Of a stretch of 64,000 nt of DNA, positions 46,311 to 56,362 are shown in pieces (the first letter of the stretch is position 1; each line of letters opens with the position of its first letter). Location of the stretch: assembly GCA_010093705.1 (NCBI GenBank), contig MU006094.1:1277550-1341549 (forward strand). Direction: 5' to 3'. The DNA comes from Patellaria atrata CBS 101060 (lineage: Eukaryota; Ascomycota; Dothideomycetes; Patellariales; Patellariaceae). Position numbers and translations under genes: made by a program. The notes beneath the pieces are model-generated. The model ran no database searches. It had not been told where the DNA came from and saw only the letters and a list, made by a program, of their open reading frames with translations.

Positions 46311-47244
46311 ATGAGGCTCCTTTGTTTACACGGTGTTGGTAGCTCGGCCAGAATCTGTGAGAGTCAATTTAGGCCTTTTCTTAAGGCTGTGGACCCGAGT
46401 TATGAGTTTATCTTTGTTGATGGACCTGTACTGTCTCGTAGGGGGCCAGGTAAAAGAAAAGACTTCCTTATCTCTCACCCGTACCAAAGAACATGTAACT
46501 GATAACCACGGCAACGTAGGGATAGGACCCCACCTGGAAGGACCGTTCTACTCGCACACTACGGGATACTCGCCTAAAGAGATGCAAGATGCTCAGGAGC
46601 ACCTCGACGCTACCATAGAAGAACTTGGCCCGTTCGATGGAGTACTTGGTTTCAGCCAGGGAGCTGCCCTCACAATTTCTTACATTTTTCAGCGCCAAGC
46701 TTGCGGCGAGGCGATTCCTTTCGATTTTGCTCTCTTCTTTTCATCGGTAATTCCGTGTTCAGCCGATGCCGGATACTGCGAGAAAATGATTCAACGTTTT
46801 TGCTCCCTAGGACACGATATTACGGAAATATCCTCCACAGGAGACCTTATGCTACACGAGAATGAACGCCTTTTCATCGATTTGGTGTCCCGGACTGTCG
46901 TCAAAGCGAGGAAGAATGACGCTTTATTACCTGAGTACGATATGAACATTTACACAGAAGGAGATGGGTCCGAAGCTCCTAGAGTGATGCATCCACAATT
47001 ACTGAAAGAAAGGATAACCATGCCGACAGTCCACGTAACAGGAAAGCGGGACTTTGACTTCATGCGAAGTATGTCAGATGCAGCGTATGGATTATGCGAT
47101 ATAAGACACACAAAGAAACTCGAACACAGCGGGAGTCATCATCCGCCACAGAAGACGGCTGAGGTCAACGCCGTTGTGAGAGCCATGGAATGGGCTATTA
47201 CCCAATCTCAAAGGGAATCTACAGGTGGAAGTCTGCGCTTGTGA
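46311..47244 (+). CDS. FSH1-family serine hydrolase
   Basis: Two exons, 46311-46449 and 46520-47244, with a 70-bp intron (GTAAAA...CGTAG), encode 287 residues. The alpha/beta-hydrolase layout is clear: MRLLCLHGVGSSARICESQ with the oxyanion-loop HG; FIFVDGPV; GPFDGVLGFSQGAALT with the nucleophile Ser in GFSQG; FALFFSSVIP; VHVTGKRDFDF supplying the late Asp region; and HSGSHHPPQ with the catalytic His. The gene is divergent from the PKS. FSH1-type hydrolases frequently accompany fungal HR-PKSs lacking a release domain and free the chain from the ACP, so that role is likely here. The start is the first ATG after an in-frame stop region and fits the family N-terminus. Confidence 0.92.
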
Positions 47245-47700
47245 TAACGCAGTGATGGACAAGCAAAGTTGGAGATACGACTATGATTATTGGAAAAGGA
47301 AAAACTTTGATGACACGTTTTGTTACGACTATTTAATAGATGACAATTCATATTCTCGAGTATTTATGAGATGCGAACCTATTTGTGACTGAAGGACAAC
47401 CTGATTGAGATATGCATCGAAGCCAAAGCAACCTCAAACATAGAGAGATTGATATCCAGCGTAATAAATACAAACGGGGTGAAGTTTAAAACTGCGAAAC
47501 AGATTGGATGCTGATAATAATTCTGTAGTCATCATCAAATCCAAAAGACGAAGATTTTGTATAGAAGTACAAAGCACTTCTGGGCAGTCCTTGGCACTTG
47601 GTATCTTATACTCCCCCTTGTCCGTACAGTCCAAGGGGTCCCTTTTTTTCTCCCATCTCCATTTTTTCGATACTATCTTGTCGCCTTCATCGTCGCTGAT
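47245..47700. other. Intergenic, hydrolase to transposase remnant
   Basis: No gene seen. A T-rich pyrimidine stretch at 47640-47670 precedes the transposase remnant. Confidence 0.5.
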
Positions 47701-48046
47701 ATGGCTCCACGTATGAATAACCATCAGCATTTTATTCTCGAACTTTCTATCAATGCCGAATTGAGTGCTAAGCAGTGCGCTGAGGTAGCGGGGTGTACGA
47801 AACGGACAGTTTCGAAGGTGAAAAAGAAGCTTAAAACGACCGGACTATAAACAAAACCTATAATATGGCCGGCTAGGACTGATATTAGCGAATATCCTTA
47901 GTGAGCTACTTCATCATCTACAAGAGAACCCTCACCTTGGCCAAGACGGGATGTGTCGGTTTATATACGAGTCGTATGGCGTGACTGTTTCATAGCAACG
48001 TATCTCCGACTATCTTAAAGAGCTTGGCTGGTCTCGGAAGTTGTAA
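47701..48046 (+). pseudogene. Decayed Tc1/mariner-type (DDE_3) transposase fragment
   Basis: From ATG 47701 a short frame encodes a helix-turn-helix: FILELSINAELSAKQCAEVA, then GCTKRTVSKVKKKLKTTG, ending in TAA at 47848-47850. In another frame the homology resumes with LSELLHHLQENPHLGQDGM, then FIYESYGVTVS, a stop, and ISDYLKELGWSRK by about 48046. This order (HTH, then the E-L-L--NP-L-QDEM and Y-V-VS---IS--LK--GW motifs) is that of fungal Tc1/mariner transposases before the catalytic domain. No DDE core or terminal inverted repeats were recognised. It is a dead remnant. Confidence 0.65.
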
Positions 48047-49753
48047 GTGTCCAAATTGCTTTTTCGAGCGGTTTGTTGAGTATCAAAAACTAATATAATA
48101 CAACTGGTAGGCCCGTTGGATTGTATTTGAGAGGAGCCCGAAGCTCCGAGCCGAACATGAGGCCGAGGGTGGTTGAACATTGTCATATGCACTAGACCGA
48201 CGTGTATGGCGTAGTAGTTCTACCGACCACCCTCCCCTTTAGCCTGCTCGAAGGGTCATGTTAGGTAGCTCAAGCCCAGACATGAAAAGTTCGACCTTCA
48301 TAACGCCCAACATGCGACCACATGTGAAGACCTATTTGATCAGGCAGAAATCGAGCTGAAGACATTAAAGGAGGGAATGTTGTGACGCAGTCACGCAAGA
48401 TGGTATCTGCACCCCTGAAGCTCACGTACTTTTGCGGCAGCATCCCCCAGCTGATTTGATTCCCACAAGGCCGGATCCGAAGACAGGAACTGGGTATTCA
48501 GCCAAATGAAGATGGTACAATGAAAAACTCTGTACGTTGTAGACACGAGAGGGGAGGGTCAGATCAGCACAGTGAGGATGGGAAGTACTATGTCTCCAGG
48601 TCCAGGACAGCATGAAAAATAGGCGTACTACGAGTGAAACAATAGCGGGATAGCGTTCTCAGTATTGTAGGATGGCCGCGACCATGTCGCTCGAACTACT
48701 TTGTAGCCATTCTATTTACAATTCACCTTCCGCGCCTGCAATCCCCTACGAAATTCAGATAGTGACCCGACGAAGTCGAGTCCCCTTTTCGACCTCTATT
48801 CTACCCTACTAACAAATTCATCTTCCAAACTATCGCTCCAGCACTTATTCCACCTACTTAGGAGATGTTCCTAATAATGCAGTGCTCGACTCATGCATAC
48901 TGCGCAGTGAGATTATCACTGCCCAGGAATTTGTATGCCGATCAGGTTCGGATTATCCCCCTAATTTTCGTTGGAATACGCCGAAGAAGCCTCTCAGTGT
49001 ACGAGATCTAAAGCTCCTTAGCTCATAGGTCCCATCGGCCATAGGTCGAATGTAATAGAGAATTTATAGTACATACTACGCTCCGGGACGTGATGGTAAG
49101 AACTTAAATCTCCGTTCCGACACTGCCGGGGAGCCATTGTCTTTCAAGTCGATATCAGTTAGATATAACTTACATAAGATATTCAATTGTATATCATAAT
49201 TTACACTACATCAACAATGAGCTGGTGGCATTCTGGTTCGTGTTTACCATCACAATGTGCCGCTTGTATACTCCAGGTTGGAGCTTTAGAGGTAATATGG
49301 TCACCCCATTTCCCATCTAATTTTCAGAAGAGCATAGTCTTCATCTTTGAATTTTTGCAGAAGACGCAGTATATATGTTCACCATCTGGTGTGTTTACTA
49401 AAAGCAGAACCGAATGTACGTAACCGAATCGGTAAATAGTTTCAGCCTCAATCGCGGGACGTCCTTGACCGGAATCACGAGAACTGAAGGAATCCAATTT
49501 ACCTTCGAAACCTCAGCTACGTCGAATGGATACTTCGTTCAGATGGTAGTGAGCAATGTTTGAATAATCTGTGTACAGATTTTAATACCTACTGCTGACC
49601 GCGCTTCTACAGTCCAAGTGAGGTATGATGAAGAATTCTACCATTATGAAGGTTTCCATAGAACCAACTCTGACTCTATCAACCGAATAATGAAAAGACT
49701 CAGGACTAACTAACCTACATGCAGTTCCTCCTTAATCAACTTTTTACTTAGAT
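48047..49753. other. 1.7-kb gene-poor region beside a transposon remnant
   Basis: Possibly further decayed transposon sequence up to about 48400. There is no supported gene. The last few hundred bases form the promoter side of the following HET gene. Confidence 0.45.
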
Positions 49754-52276
49754 ATGACGGATCCTAGCCCTGTTCGAACTATACCGAATGATTATCAATT
49801 CTACCGGCCTCTCGATATTTCGAAGAAAGAGATACGCCTCCTTCGGCTTTTGCCTGCTGTTTCGACAGAGGAGCACCTCGTGTGTGCACTCATCCGCACT
49901 AGTTTGGATGATGCGCCGCCTTTTCAAGCATTATCTTACTGCTGGGGCAATTTTTATGGCACCAGAAAAGCGACAGTGATGTTTCAGGAAAATGTCGTGG
50001 TTGACAGCTCCGCCGGACCCAACCGTATCGCTCAATTGAACGAGCAGTTTTCATCCCAGGGGTCTAACAAGCAAGATCATGTTACTCTATTCAATCTCAC
50101 GGCCACTTTGCATACCGCTTTGGTATCCTTTCTCCTACGAGATGCCGGAACGTTCCTATGGGCTGATATGTTATGCATCAATCAGGGCGATCCTCGTGAG
50201 AGATCTGATCAAGTTGGTATTATGCATTTGATTTACAAAGGAGCGAGCTCTGTCGTTGTCTGGCTAGGTGGAGACCCAAAGGCAGACTCGAGACTATTTC
50301 TTGACGAAGATTCTGATCTCACGTACTTCATGACAATTATGTATTCCCGTGGTTTCAACTCGGATGACTTAGGTCGTAGTTGGACAGATATGCGGAACAC
50401 TTTTATCAAAGAGACCCTTGATCCTGAAGGTGGACCTCTCCCGATTATGGAAAAGCTCAAAATTGCGAGTGTAACTTTACGAGATTTCGGCCTACCACAA
50501 CCACCGAGCTCGGACCAAGAGTCAATTACCGAATCTGTTGACATTACTGTATATTATCTCATCCTGTGGCTTCACTACCCGCTGTTGGATTGGCCCTTAG
50601 ATTGGGTTATCTGGTATGACCGTGCGAACACTCCTCTAACTACTCTCTCATATGGGACATTAGACACCGCCTCACTTGTCATGTACATTAGTCGAATCCT
50701 ACAAACAGGATCATCAGTATGGGAATGGGTTAAAACGTCAGTTTTACAAGACGCGGGAGGTGGAGTAACAGAGTACATAGTAGGATTCCTTAGACGGGTA
50801 TCAAGATTAGCATCGTGCGTATGGTTCCATCGTATCTGGGTATTCCAAGAGGTTGCGGTAAATTCCGAAGTTTACGTTCGGTATGATAGTAAAGAAGTAC
50901 CATGGCAGACAGTCCGTATCCTTTTCCTGTTTCAAAATATGGCGAGAATCTATCAACACGTACACAACCCGGTAACCCCTGGTCTAGCCAATCTTTCCAT
51001 ATTCAATGAATTCAAAGTAACTATGCAAGCGACCAAGTTTATTCCGATATTATGGAAATATATACACCGTTTTTCAAGTACACACAGCAAGGACTTTCCT
51101 CTTCTTGATCTCCTGGAGCGCTCCATAGAACTCAAAGCGACGGACGATCGTGATAAAGTATTTGCCATATATCATCTTGCAACGGACATTCCCGCAGCAG
51201 AATTTTCTCCAGACTACACACAAACTGTTCAACAAGCTTTCTCCAGGTTCACGTCTTGGGTGATTGACGCACAGCGTTCATTGCTAATCCTAACATTTGT
51301 TACTCCTCTTTCCAGGCGTGATCCGGTGTTTGGATTCCCATCTTGGGTTCCTGATTACGCGAATATTCACAGACACTTTTCTGGAAGCAGTAATGGTCGT
51401 GTTTCTGAGTCGATATTTCGAGCAAACGGAGATAGACCTCTACGGAGACACAGGAGCGACGCACCGCATGTTCTTCAACTTGAAGGAATTCCCGTCGCAT
51501 TAGTCGTCGATGTTCTTACCTTCGATGACCCCAGACTTCGTTCCGATTTCTCTAGGAATGTAACTAACGCCTCGAATCATATTCCGATAGCTCTCGTTTT
51601 TAGCGTGCTTTATCAGACGTGGTGCCTTCAGTTCTCTCGTGACTCCAATATATCTAGAGACTCCGAAGAGACACTGGAACAGACTTTCGACGTTGAGAGT
51701 TTTACCCGATTGTTATACAGAGAATACCTACCAAAAATGTCTAAACTTCTAGGATCTTTCGCGAAGGTTTTCTTGGCCAGTGACCCGGATCTCGATACTC
51801 ACCAATACTCGTGGAAAGATAAGATAACACTACAAAGATGGCGGAGCCAGGTTTCTGAAGATCCTCGCTTTAGTTACCAATATGACGCATGGGAGGCGCT
51901 CGTCAGCCTTATTTGGGGCCAACTTGCCGGATGGTCATTTTTCTTCTCGCATACTGGGAGGATAGGGCTTTGCCCCACGGGTACTAAAGCAGGAGATATC
52001 ATCGTTGTCCTGGGAGGCGGTCCCAAACCTTACGCCCTCAGAGAAAAGAGTTACCCATTTAACACACCTCTATCGGAAAAGATGATGAAAGGACCGCGAT
52101 ATGAGTTCCTCGGGGAGTGCTATCTCGAGGGATCAATGTACGGCGAATCAATAAATGGGTTGCGAGATGATCCTTTACATGAAGATCCTCTCGACCCTGA
52201 TCCGAATCTACCTTGTTTCGAGGGCGAATGTTACTTAAGAGGCTCGTATAAGACTCAGATCTATGCCATGGAGTAA
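49754..52276 (+). CDS. HET-domain (heterokaryon incompatibility) protein
   Basis: A single intact frame of 840 residues. The HET block is in the first third: FQALSYCWGNFYGTRKATVM, then FLWADMLCINQGDPRERSDQ and VVVWLGGDPK, then WFHRIWVFQEVAV about 300 residues in, after an unusually long insert. KATDDRDKVFAIYHLATDI and FGFPSWVPDY follow. The C-terminal part has the usual HET ending: HTGRIGLCPTGTKAGDIIVV, then EFLGECYLEGSMYGE. It then goes on with a partly repeated FEGECYLRGSYK. HET proteins mediate allorecognition death responses and are often polymorphic. It is intact, in contrast to the broken HET gene near 13 kb. No intron is needed. Confidence 0.93.
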   Translation: MTDPSPVRTIPNDYQFYRPLDISKKEIRLLRLLPAVSTEEHLVCALIRTSLDDAPPFQALSYCWGNFYGTRKATVMFQENVVVDSSAGPNRIAQLNEQFSSQGSNKQDHVTLFNLTATLHTALVSFLLRDAGTFLWADMLCINQGDPRERSDQVGIMHLIYKGASSVVVWLGGDPKADSRLFLDEDSDLTYFMTIMYSRGFNSDDLGRSWTDMRNTFIKETLDPEGGPLPIMEKLKIASVTLRDFGLPQPPSSDQESITESVDITVYYLILWLHYPLLDWPLDWVIWYDRANTPLTTLSYGTLDTASLVMYISRILQTGSSVWEWVKTSVLQDAGGGVTEYIVGFLRRVSRLASCVWFHRIWVFQEVAVNSEVYVRYDSKEVPWQTVRILFLFQNMARIYQHVHNPVTPGLANLSIFNEFKVTMQATKFIPILWKYIHRFSSTHSKDFPLLDLLERSIELKATDDRDKVFAIYHLATDIPAAEFSPDYTQTVQQAFSRFTSWVIDAQRSLLILTFVTPLSRRDPVFGFPSWVPDYANIHRHFSGSSNGRVSESIFRANGDRPLRRHRSDAPHVLQLEGIPVALVVDVLTFDDPRLRSDFSRNVTNASNHIPIALVFSVLYQTWCLQFSRDSNISRDSEETLEQTFDVESFTRLLYREYLPKMSKLLGSFAKVFLASDPDLDTHQYSWKDKITLQRWRSQVSEDPRFSYQYDAWEALVSLIWGQLAGWSFFFSHTGRIGLCPTGTKAGDIIVVLGGGPKPYALREKSYPFNTPLSEKMMKGPRYEFLGECYLEGSMYGESINGLRDDPLHEDPLDPDPNLPCFEGECYLRGSYKTQIYAME

Positions 52277-52616
52277 TCGATCCGGGTTCTTGCGCGCTCA
52301 TTTTCAGACCACACAACCACTTACAATGCATGTAGGAAGCTCTTAGAAGTGCTATAAGCGACCATCCCATGAAGGATATGCACTCTCATTCTTCTCCTTA
52401 TTTCATTAGCGTACTCATGTGTTTNNNNNNNNNNNNNNNNNNNNNNNNNNNNNNNNNNNNNNNNNNNNNNNNNNNNNNNNNNNNNNNNNNNNNNNNNNNN
52501 NNNNNNNNNNNNNNNNNNNNNNNNTAGGAATATACCCTCATGTGCAACGACCTCAAAGTCTGTTCCGATTTTCATTCCATTCCACTAAGACTCGAGTGTT
52601 CACCGATTCCTCACCC
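52277..52616. other. Intergenic with assembly gap
   Basis: Between the HET gene and the 3' end of the SMP-30-like gene. Bases 52425-52524 are exactly 100 N, the usual placeholder for a gap of unknown size, so sequence or whole genes may be missing here. Confidence 0.95.
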
Positions 52617-53946
52617 CTAACTCGACGCCCTTCCCTCCAATCTTCCCTTCAAATTCCACTTCACCCGACTCACACCTCCATAACCAAACAACCACAGCTC
52701 ATCCAAATCCGGCCCGACGAACTGCACATTATTCACCACAAACGTCGACCTAATCTGGAGAATCAGTTCCCCCTCCGGACTCAGCACATCAACCCTTTCT
52801 CGAAGTCAGTAATCTCCCCAACCCAAAAGAACGAAACGAAACTCACCCCATCCCAGTTGCGCCCACAATACTCCCATCCGCCGCAACATGGACCCCATCA
52901 GTCCCAAACTCAGCCGCCAAAAATACCACCCTCTTCTCCGTCAGCACCCTTCCGCCCTTCCCCTCTAGATCCAAATCAAACGCATACAGATACCTCGGCC
53001 CCGTCGAATTCAAGCTGAACCTCGGCAACACATGCTCGGGCATGTCAAACTCCGTCAATCCAGTGTCGGTGATATAAATCGTCTTCTCGTCCGGCGACAG
53101 CGCGATCCCATTCGGCTGCACCAACGACGACTCGACGATCTGCGCCTGCCCCGTCGCGGGCCGGAACCGCCACGTCGCGGCCGGCAGCACGGGCGCCGCC
53201 GTCAGGTTCCCGCTCCACCCGTACCACGGGTCCGTGAAGAATATGTCCCCATTGCTCGCCACCACCACGTCGTCCGGGCTGTTGAACTGCGCGCCGTAGT
53301 AGTTATTCAGTAGCGTACGCGTCGCGTTCGTCGTCGGGTCCAGCTCGACGATCCCGGGCGTCTGCAGCACCGTCGACCCGTCCTCGGGGTGCGGGAACGG
53401 CACCCCGGCCGACACGGCCCAGTAAATTTTTCCGTCGTGGTAGCGCCCGCCGTTCACGCCGTAGACGGGCGGTTCCGGCGTGTAGTTTGCGATCGTCGGC
53501 CGAGGGCCGTCCAGGTTGATGATCAGCTGCGGTACTACATCTTGCGCTAGCGCTGAGAAAATGACGCTGTTGATGCTCGGGACGTAGACCGGGGCCTCGT
53601 GGACGAAGCCCGGTGGGAGGTCGAACAGGTGTTCGAGGATCGGGTCCGGGCCGAGGATGTCGGCCGCTCGGGCGTGGTCGAAGACGAGGAACGTGGCGTT
53701 ACGGACCAGCGCGAAGGTCGGGTCGGTCGTGTTGGTGCGCGGGAAGCTGTCCTCGGGGGACAGGGAGCCGTCGGAGGGGTGGAAGCGGAAGAAGGGGTAG
53801 GGCATCACGGAGGCGTGGCGGTTGATGCATACTGTGGAGGCTGTAGGGAGGCCGGGGCATGGCGCTGCGAGTTGGGCGATAGCGGAGACAGAGAAGGTGA
53901 GAAAGTGGAGCGCATGGGTGGAAAGATTGTGTCGGGTGAGCATCAT
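52617..53946 (-). CDS. Secreted SMP-30/gluconolactonase-like beta-propeller protein
   Basis: Two exons, 53946-52847 and 52794-52617, with a 52-bp intron, give 425 residues. The chosen start (MMLTRHNLSTHALHFLTFSV...) begins a signal peptide; an upstream in-frame start at 54024 would place 26 polar residues before it. Motifs: HEAPVYVPSINSVIFSA, VNGGRYHDGKIYWAVS, FNSPDDVVVASNGDIFFTDP (the metal-site N-SPDD and TDP of the SMP-30 propeller), QPNGIALSPDEKTIYITDTG, and FGTDGVHVAADGSIVGATGMG at the exon boundary. The ending is VNNVQFVGPDLDELWLFGYGG. Fungal members include lactonohydrolases, but the substrate here is unknown. The first exon is very GC-rich with C/G-ending codons, unlike neighbouring genes. 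Confidence 0.9.
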
Positions 53947-54953
53947 GGCGGTCCGGTCTATCGGATATGGGGACTGGGAGAGTTGGGTGATGGTGGTGCG
54001 AAGTGGAGTGGATGTGTCACACAAAGTGCTCCACCTTTCATAATTATAAGGTTCATTTCGATGTACTCTATTTCTACTGAAGTAACTACCAAGTAATTGA
54101 AAGCGCTCTGAAGAAGAAGAGGCTTGAATCCCCCCAAGCCATCATCGCGATTACGGCTATTGTCCGCATATACCTACTGAAACCGCAGTCCAAATTTGAA
54201 CCGCGGAGGCGTCGAATTCTCCGACAAAAGAAACACTCGATCAACGTGAAAAGATGCAGGTACGGACGGTATGTAATAAGTGTGCGAGCAAGATAGATTA
54301 GTAGTCGTTCGCCATGGTACGACGGAGAAGTAAAGGATAAAGATAAAAGAAAGTGGCTAAAGAGTTTAGCGTATGTAGGCATGAACTCAAAAGGCACGCC
54401 GAGAAAAAATCCCCTACGGAAATTCCGAGCACCGCATTAGCGACCGGAAGATCCTTATATGGCGTTTCGGTAACCACCCGAGAATATGCACCGGACCTCA
54501 CCGCCAAAGCCGAGACATTTGGGCGATGAACAAGATGAGCTTTTGCGGCTCGCTGGTATGACCTTCTCCTTTTGGCTGTTACCGTTATTGTGTCCAATTT
54601 TGGATATCGAGCATGTATGCGATCGACCGTGCTTTGACCCAGATTGCTGGCGGACATTACCCATGGGTTCTTGAGGTTATTTTGACGTCGTCAAAGAGTA
54701 CTATGGGTCTATGTTTGGTGAAAGACCGTTAAGGTTGCATTGGTGCCGCGGGGTTGATTGGAAACGCTCTCCAGTTGGCTAATAATTCTATATCGTACTT
54801 AAGCACCGGCACACCATCTCCAATAACCAGATTTTGAGAAGTTTCTCAGTCCGTACGCTTGTCTTCTACTTGCCATTTTCAGTAGAAGCCTGCCGATCAT
54901 TATATTGCTCCTTTGACCAGCCCAAAAAAAACTTTTGCGCCACCTTCGTCAGA
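53947..54953. other. 1-kb divergent intergenic region
   Basis: Head-to-head space between the SMP-30-like and RidA-like genes. Open frames here are short and overlapping. No supported gene. Confidence 0.5.
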
Positions 54954-55460
54954 ATGTCAAGACTCCAGTACTTTGTGTACCCTGATCAAGGACTCTTATT
55001 GCGTGAGAAGCACAGCTACAATCAAGCCGTTCGTGTTGGCGACCGTATCGAATGTGCCGGTCAGGCTATGCTAAAGTCACAGCTATAGAAAGGTACCAAT
55101 GACTGATTATCCCCAGGTAGCTGGGATCCTATCACTGGTGACATGAAGACAGACCTCGACGAAGAGATTGACCAAGCATTTGACAACGTTAATCTCGCCC
55201 TGAAGGACGCTGGTGGCAAGGGTTGGAATCAAGTCTTCCGCATCAACTCATATCACACCGATATGAGCTATGATGCATTGATGCATATGATCAAGAACAT
55301 AAGAGAAAGAATGCCGGACTACCAGCCCCTTTGGACCACCGTAGGAGTCGCGAAGCTGACCCTCGAGGGAATGCGTGTTGAGATCGAAGTTTCAGCGTTC
55401 GACGAGGAAGTGGCTGAGGAAGCGCGAAAAGCTAGAGCTGCGGCGGTGAAGCAAGAGTGA
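54954..55460 (+). CDS. RidA/YjgF/YER057c/UK114-family protein
   Basis: Two exons, 54954-55059 and 55117-55460, with a 57-bp intron (GTCAGG...CCCCAG), encode 149 residues. Classic RidA proteins are trimeric enamine/imine deaminases; many fungal relatives in gene clusters are uncharacterised. The protein reads SYNQAVRVGDRIECAGSWDP across the splice (family ISGQ-GWDP), then FDNVNLALKDAGGKGWNQVFRI, then the PLWTTVGVAKLTLEGMRVEIEVSAF ending. The Arg usually found near the end of the active-site strand (the CEI-R region) appears as MRVEIE. The intron was placed because it restores the family motif in phase. It lies divergent from the lactonase-like gene and about 900 bp before a Zn2Cys6 regulator. 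Confidence 0.9.
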
Positions 55461-56362
55461 TTATGCAAAGTCAGCATTTTGACGCGGAGGAGTAGTCTGC
55501 GAATAATCAAGAAATGGGTGACTTTGTAGGTATCAACTTATTAGCCATCGATCATGAATGGGCTCGGCTGTACCCACGTGTTCTCCATGTGGATCTGACT
55601 TTACGTTCTATGCAGGAACCATAAGCTTTCAAGAGGACATTTTAAACTTCCAGAGAAGCAGAAAGGAAGGGCTGGTTATACCTTGGCAGTCTTAGATGTA
55701 TGCTTACCTTGCATCCACTAATGACTTTCCGTTTTACAAACAACAGGCGAATCTAATTATATTAGTTCTCGGGCCAGCGTGAAGCTTTCAGGCACACTTT
55801 ACACGCCAAAAAAAGCCAGGTCTGAGTAATTAAAAAAGTTATCAACGATACCTCAGGTAGAGTGTACCGCTGTTTTGAGGGGAAGATTGGGGTTTGGACG
55901 GTTGACTTACAGTGCTAATGTAGGCAATAGACTGACTGCCCTGCCGTATTCCGTACCCACCCCCATCCCCCGTTGCCAAGCCAGGTTATGACCTCTGCGG
56001 CGGCTTCACAAAAAGGTCTTCCGGGTATATATTTTCACCCCGACCGCAGCCAAGGCTATATACATCTCCGTATCTCTTAGCATGGAATGAGTTTCCTGTT
56101 CCACGCTGATGAGACTCAGTAGATCTTGCTTGTCGTTGCTTGTCTTGTTCACCAGCCCCACCACTTTCAACTGCATGCCAATGGACAGCCGCATAACCGT
56201 TCAGCTGGGCAGAAAGACGTATATAGCATCTCCAGTAAAGAACAATGGTCTTATACTACATAAGTTATGCTGGTTGCCTCCGGGGAGCTGACCGATACGC
56301 TCCTGTCCCTTTAAAGAGAAGCATGACTACCAAAGGAGTGTGATACTCTTCTAGACCTCACT
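55461..56362. other. 0.9-kb intergenic, promoter of the Zn2Cys6 gene
   Basis: No gene recognised. Short open frames only. Confidence 0.5.
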
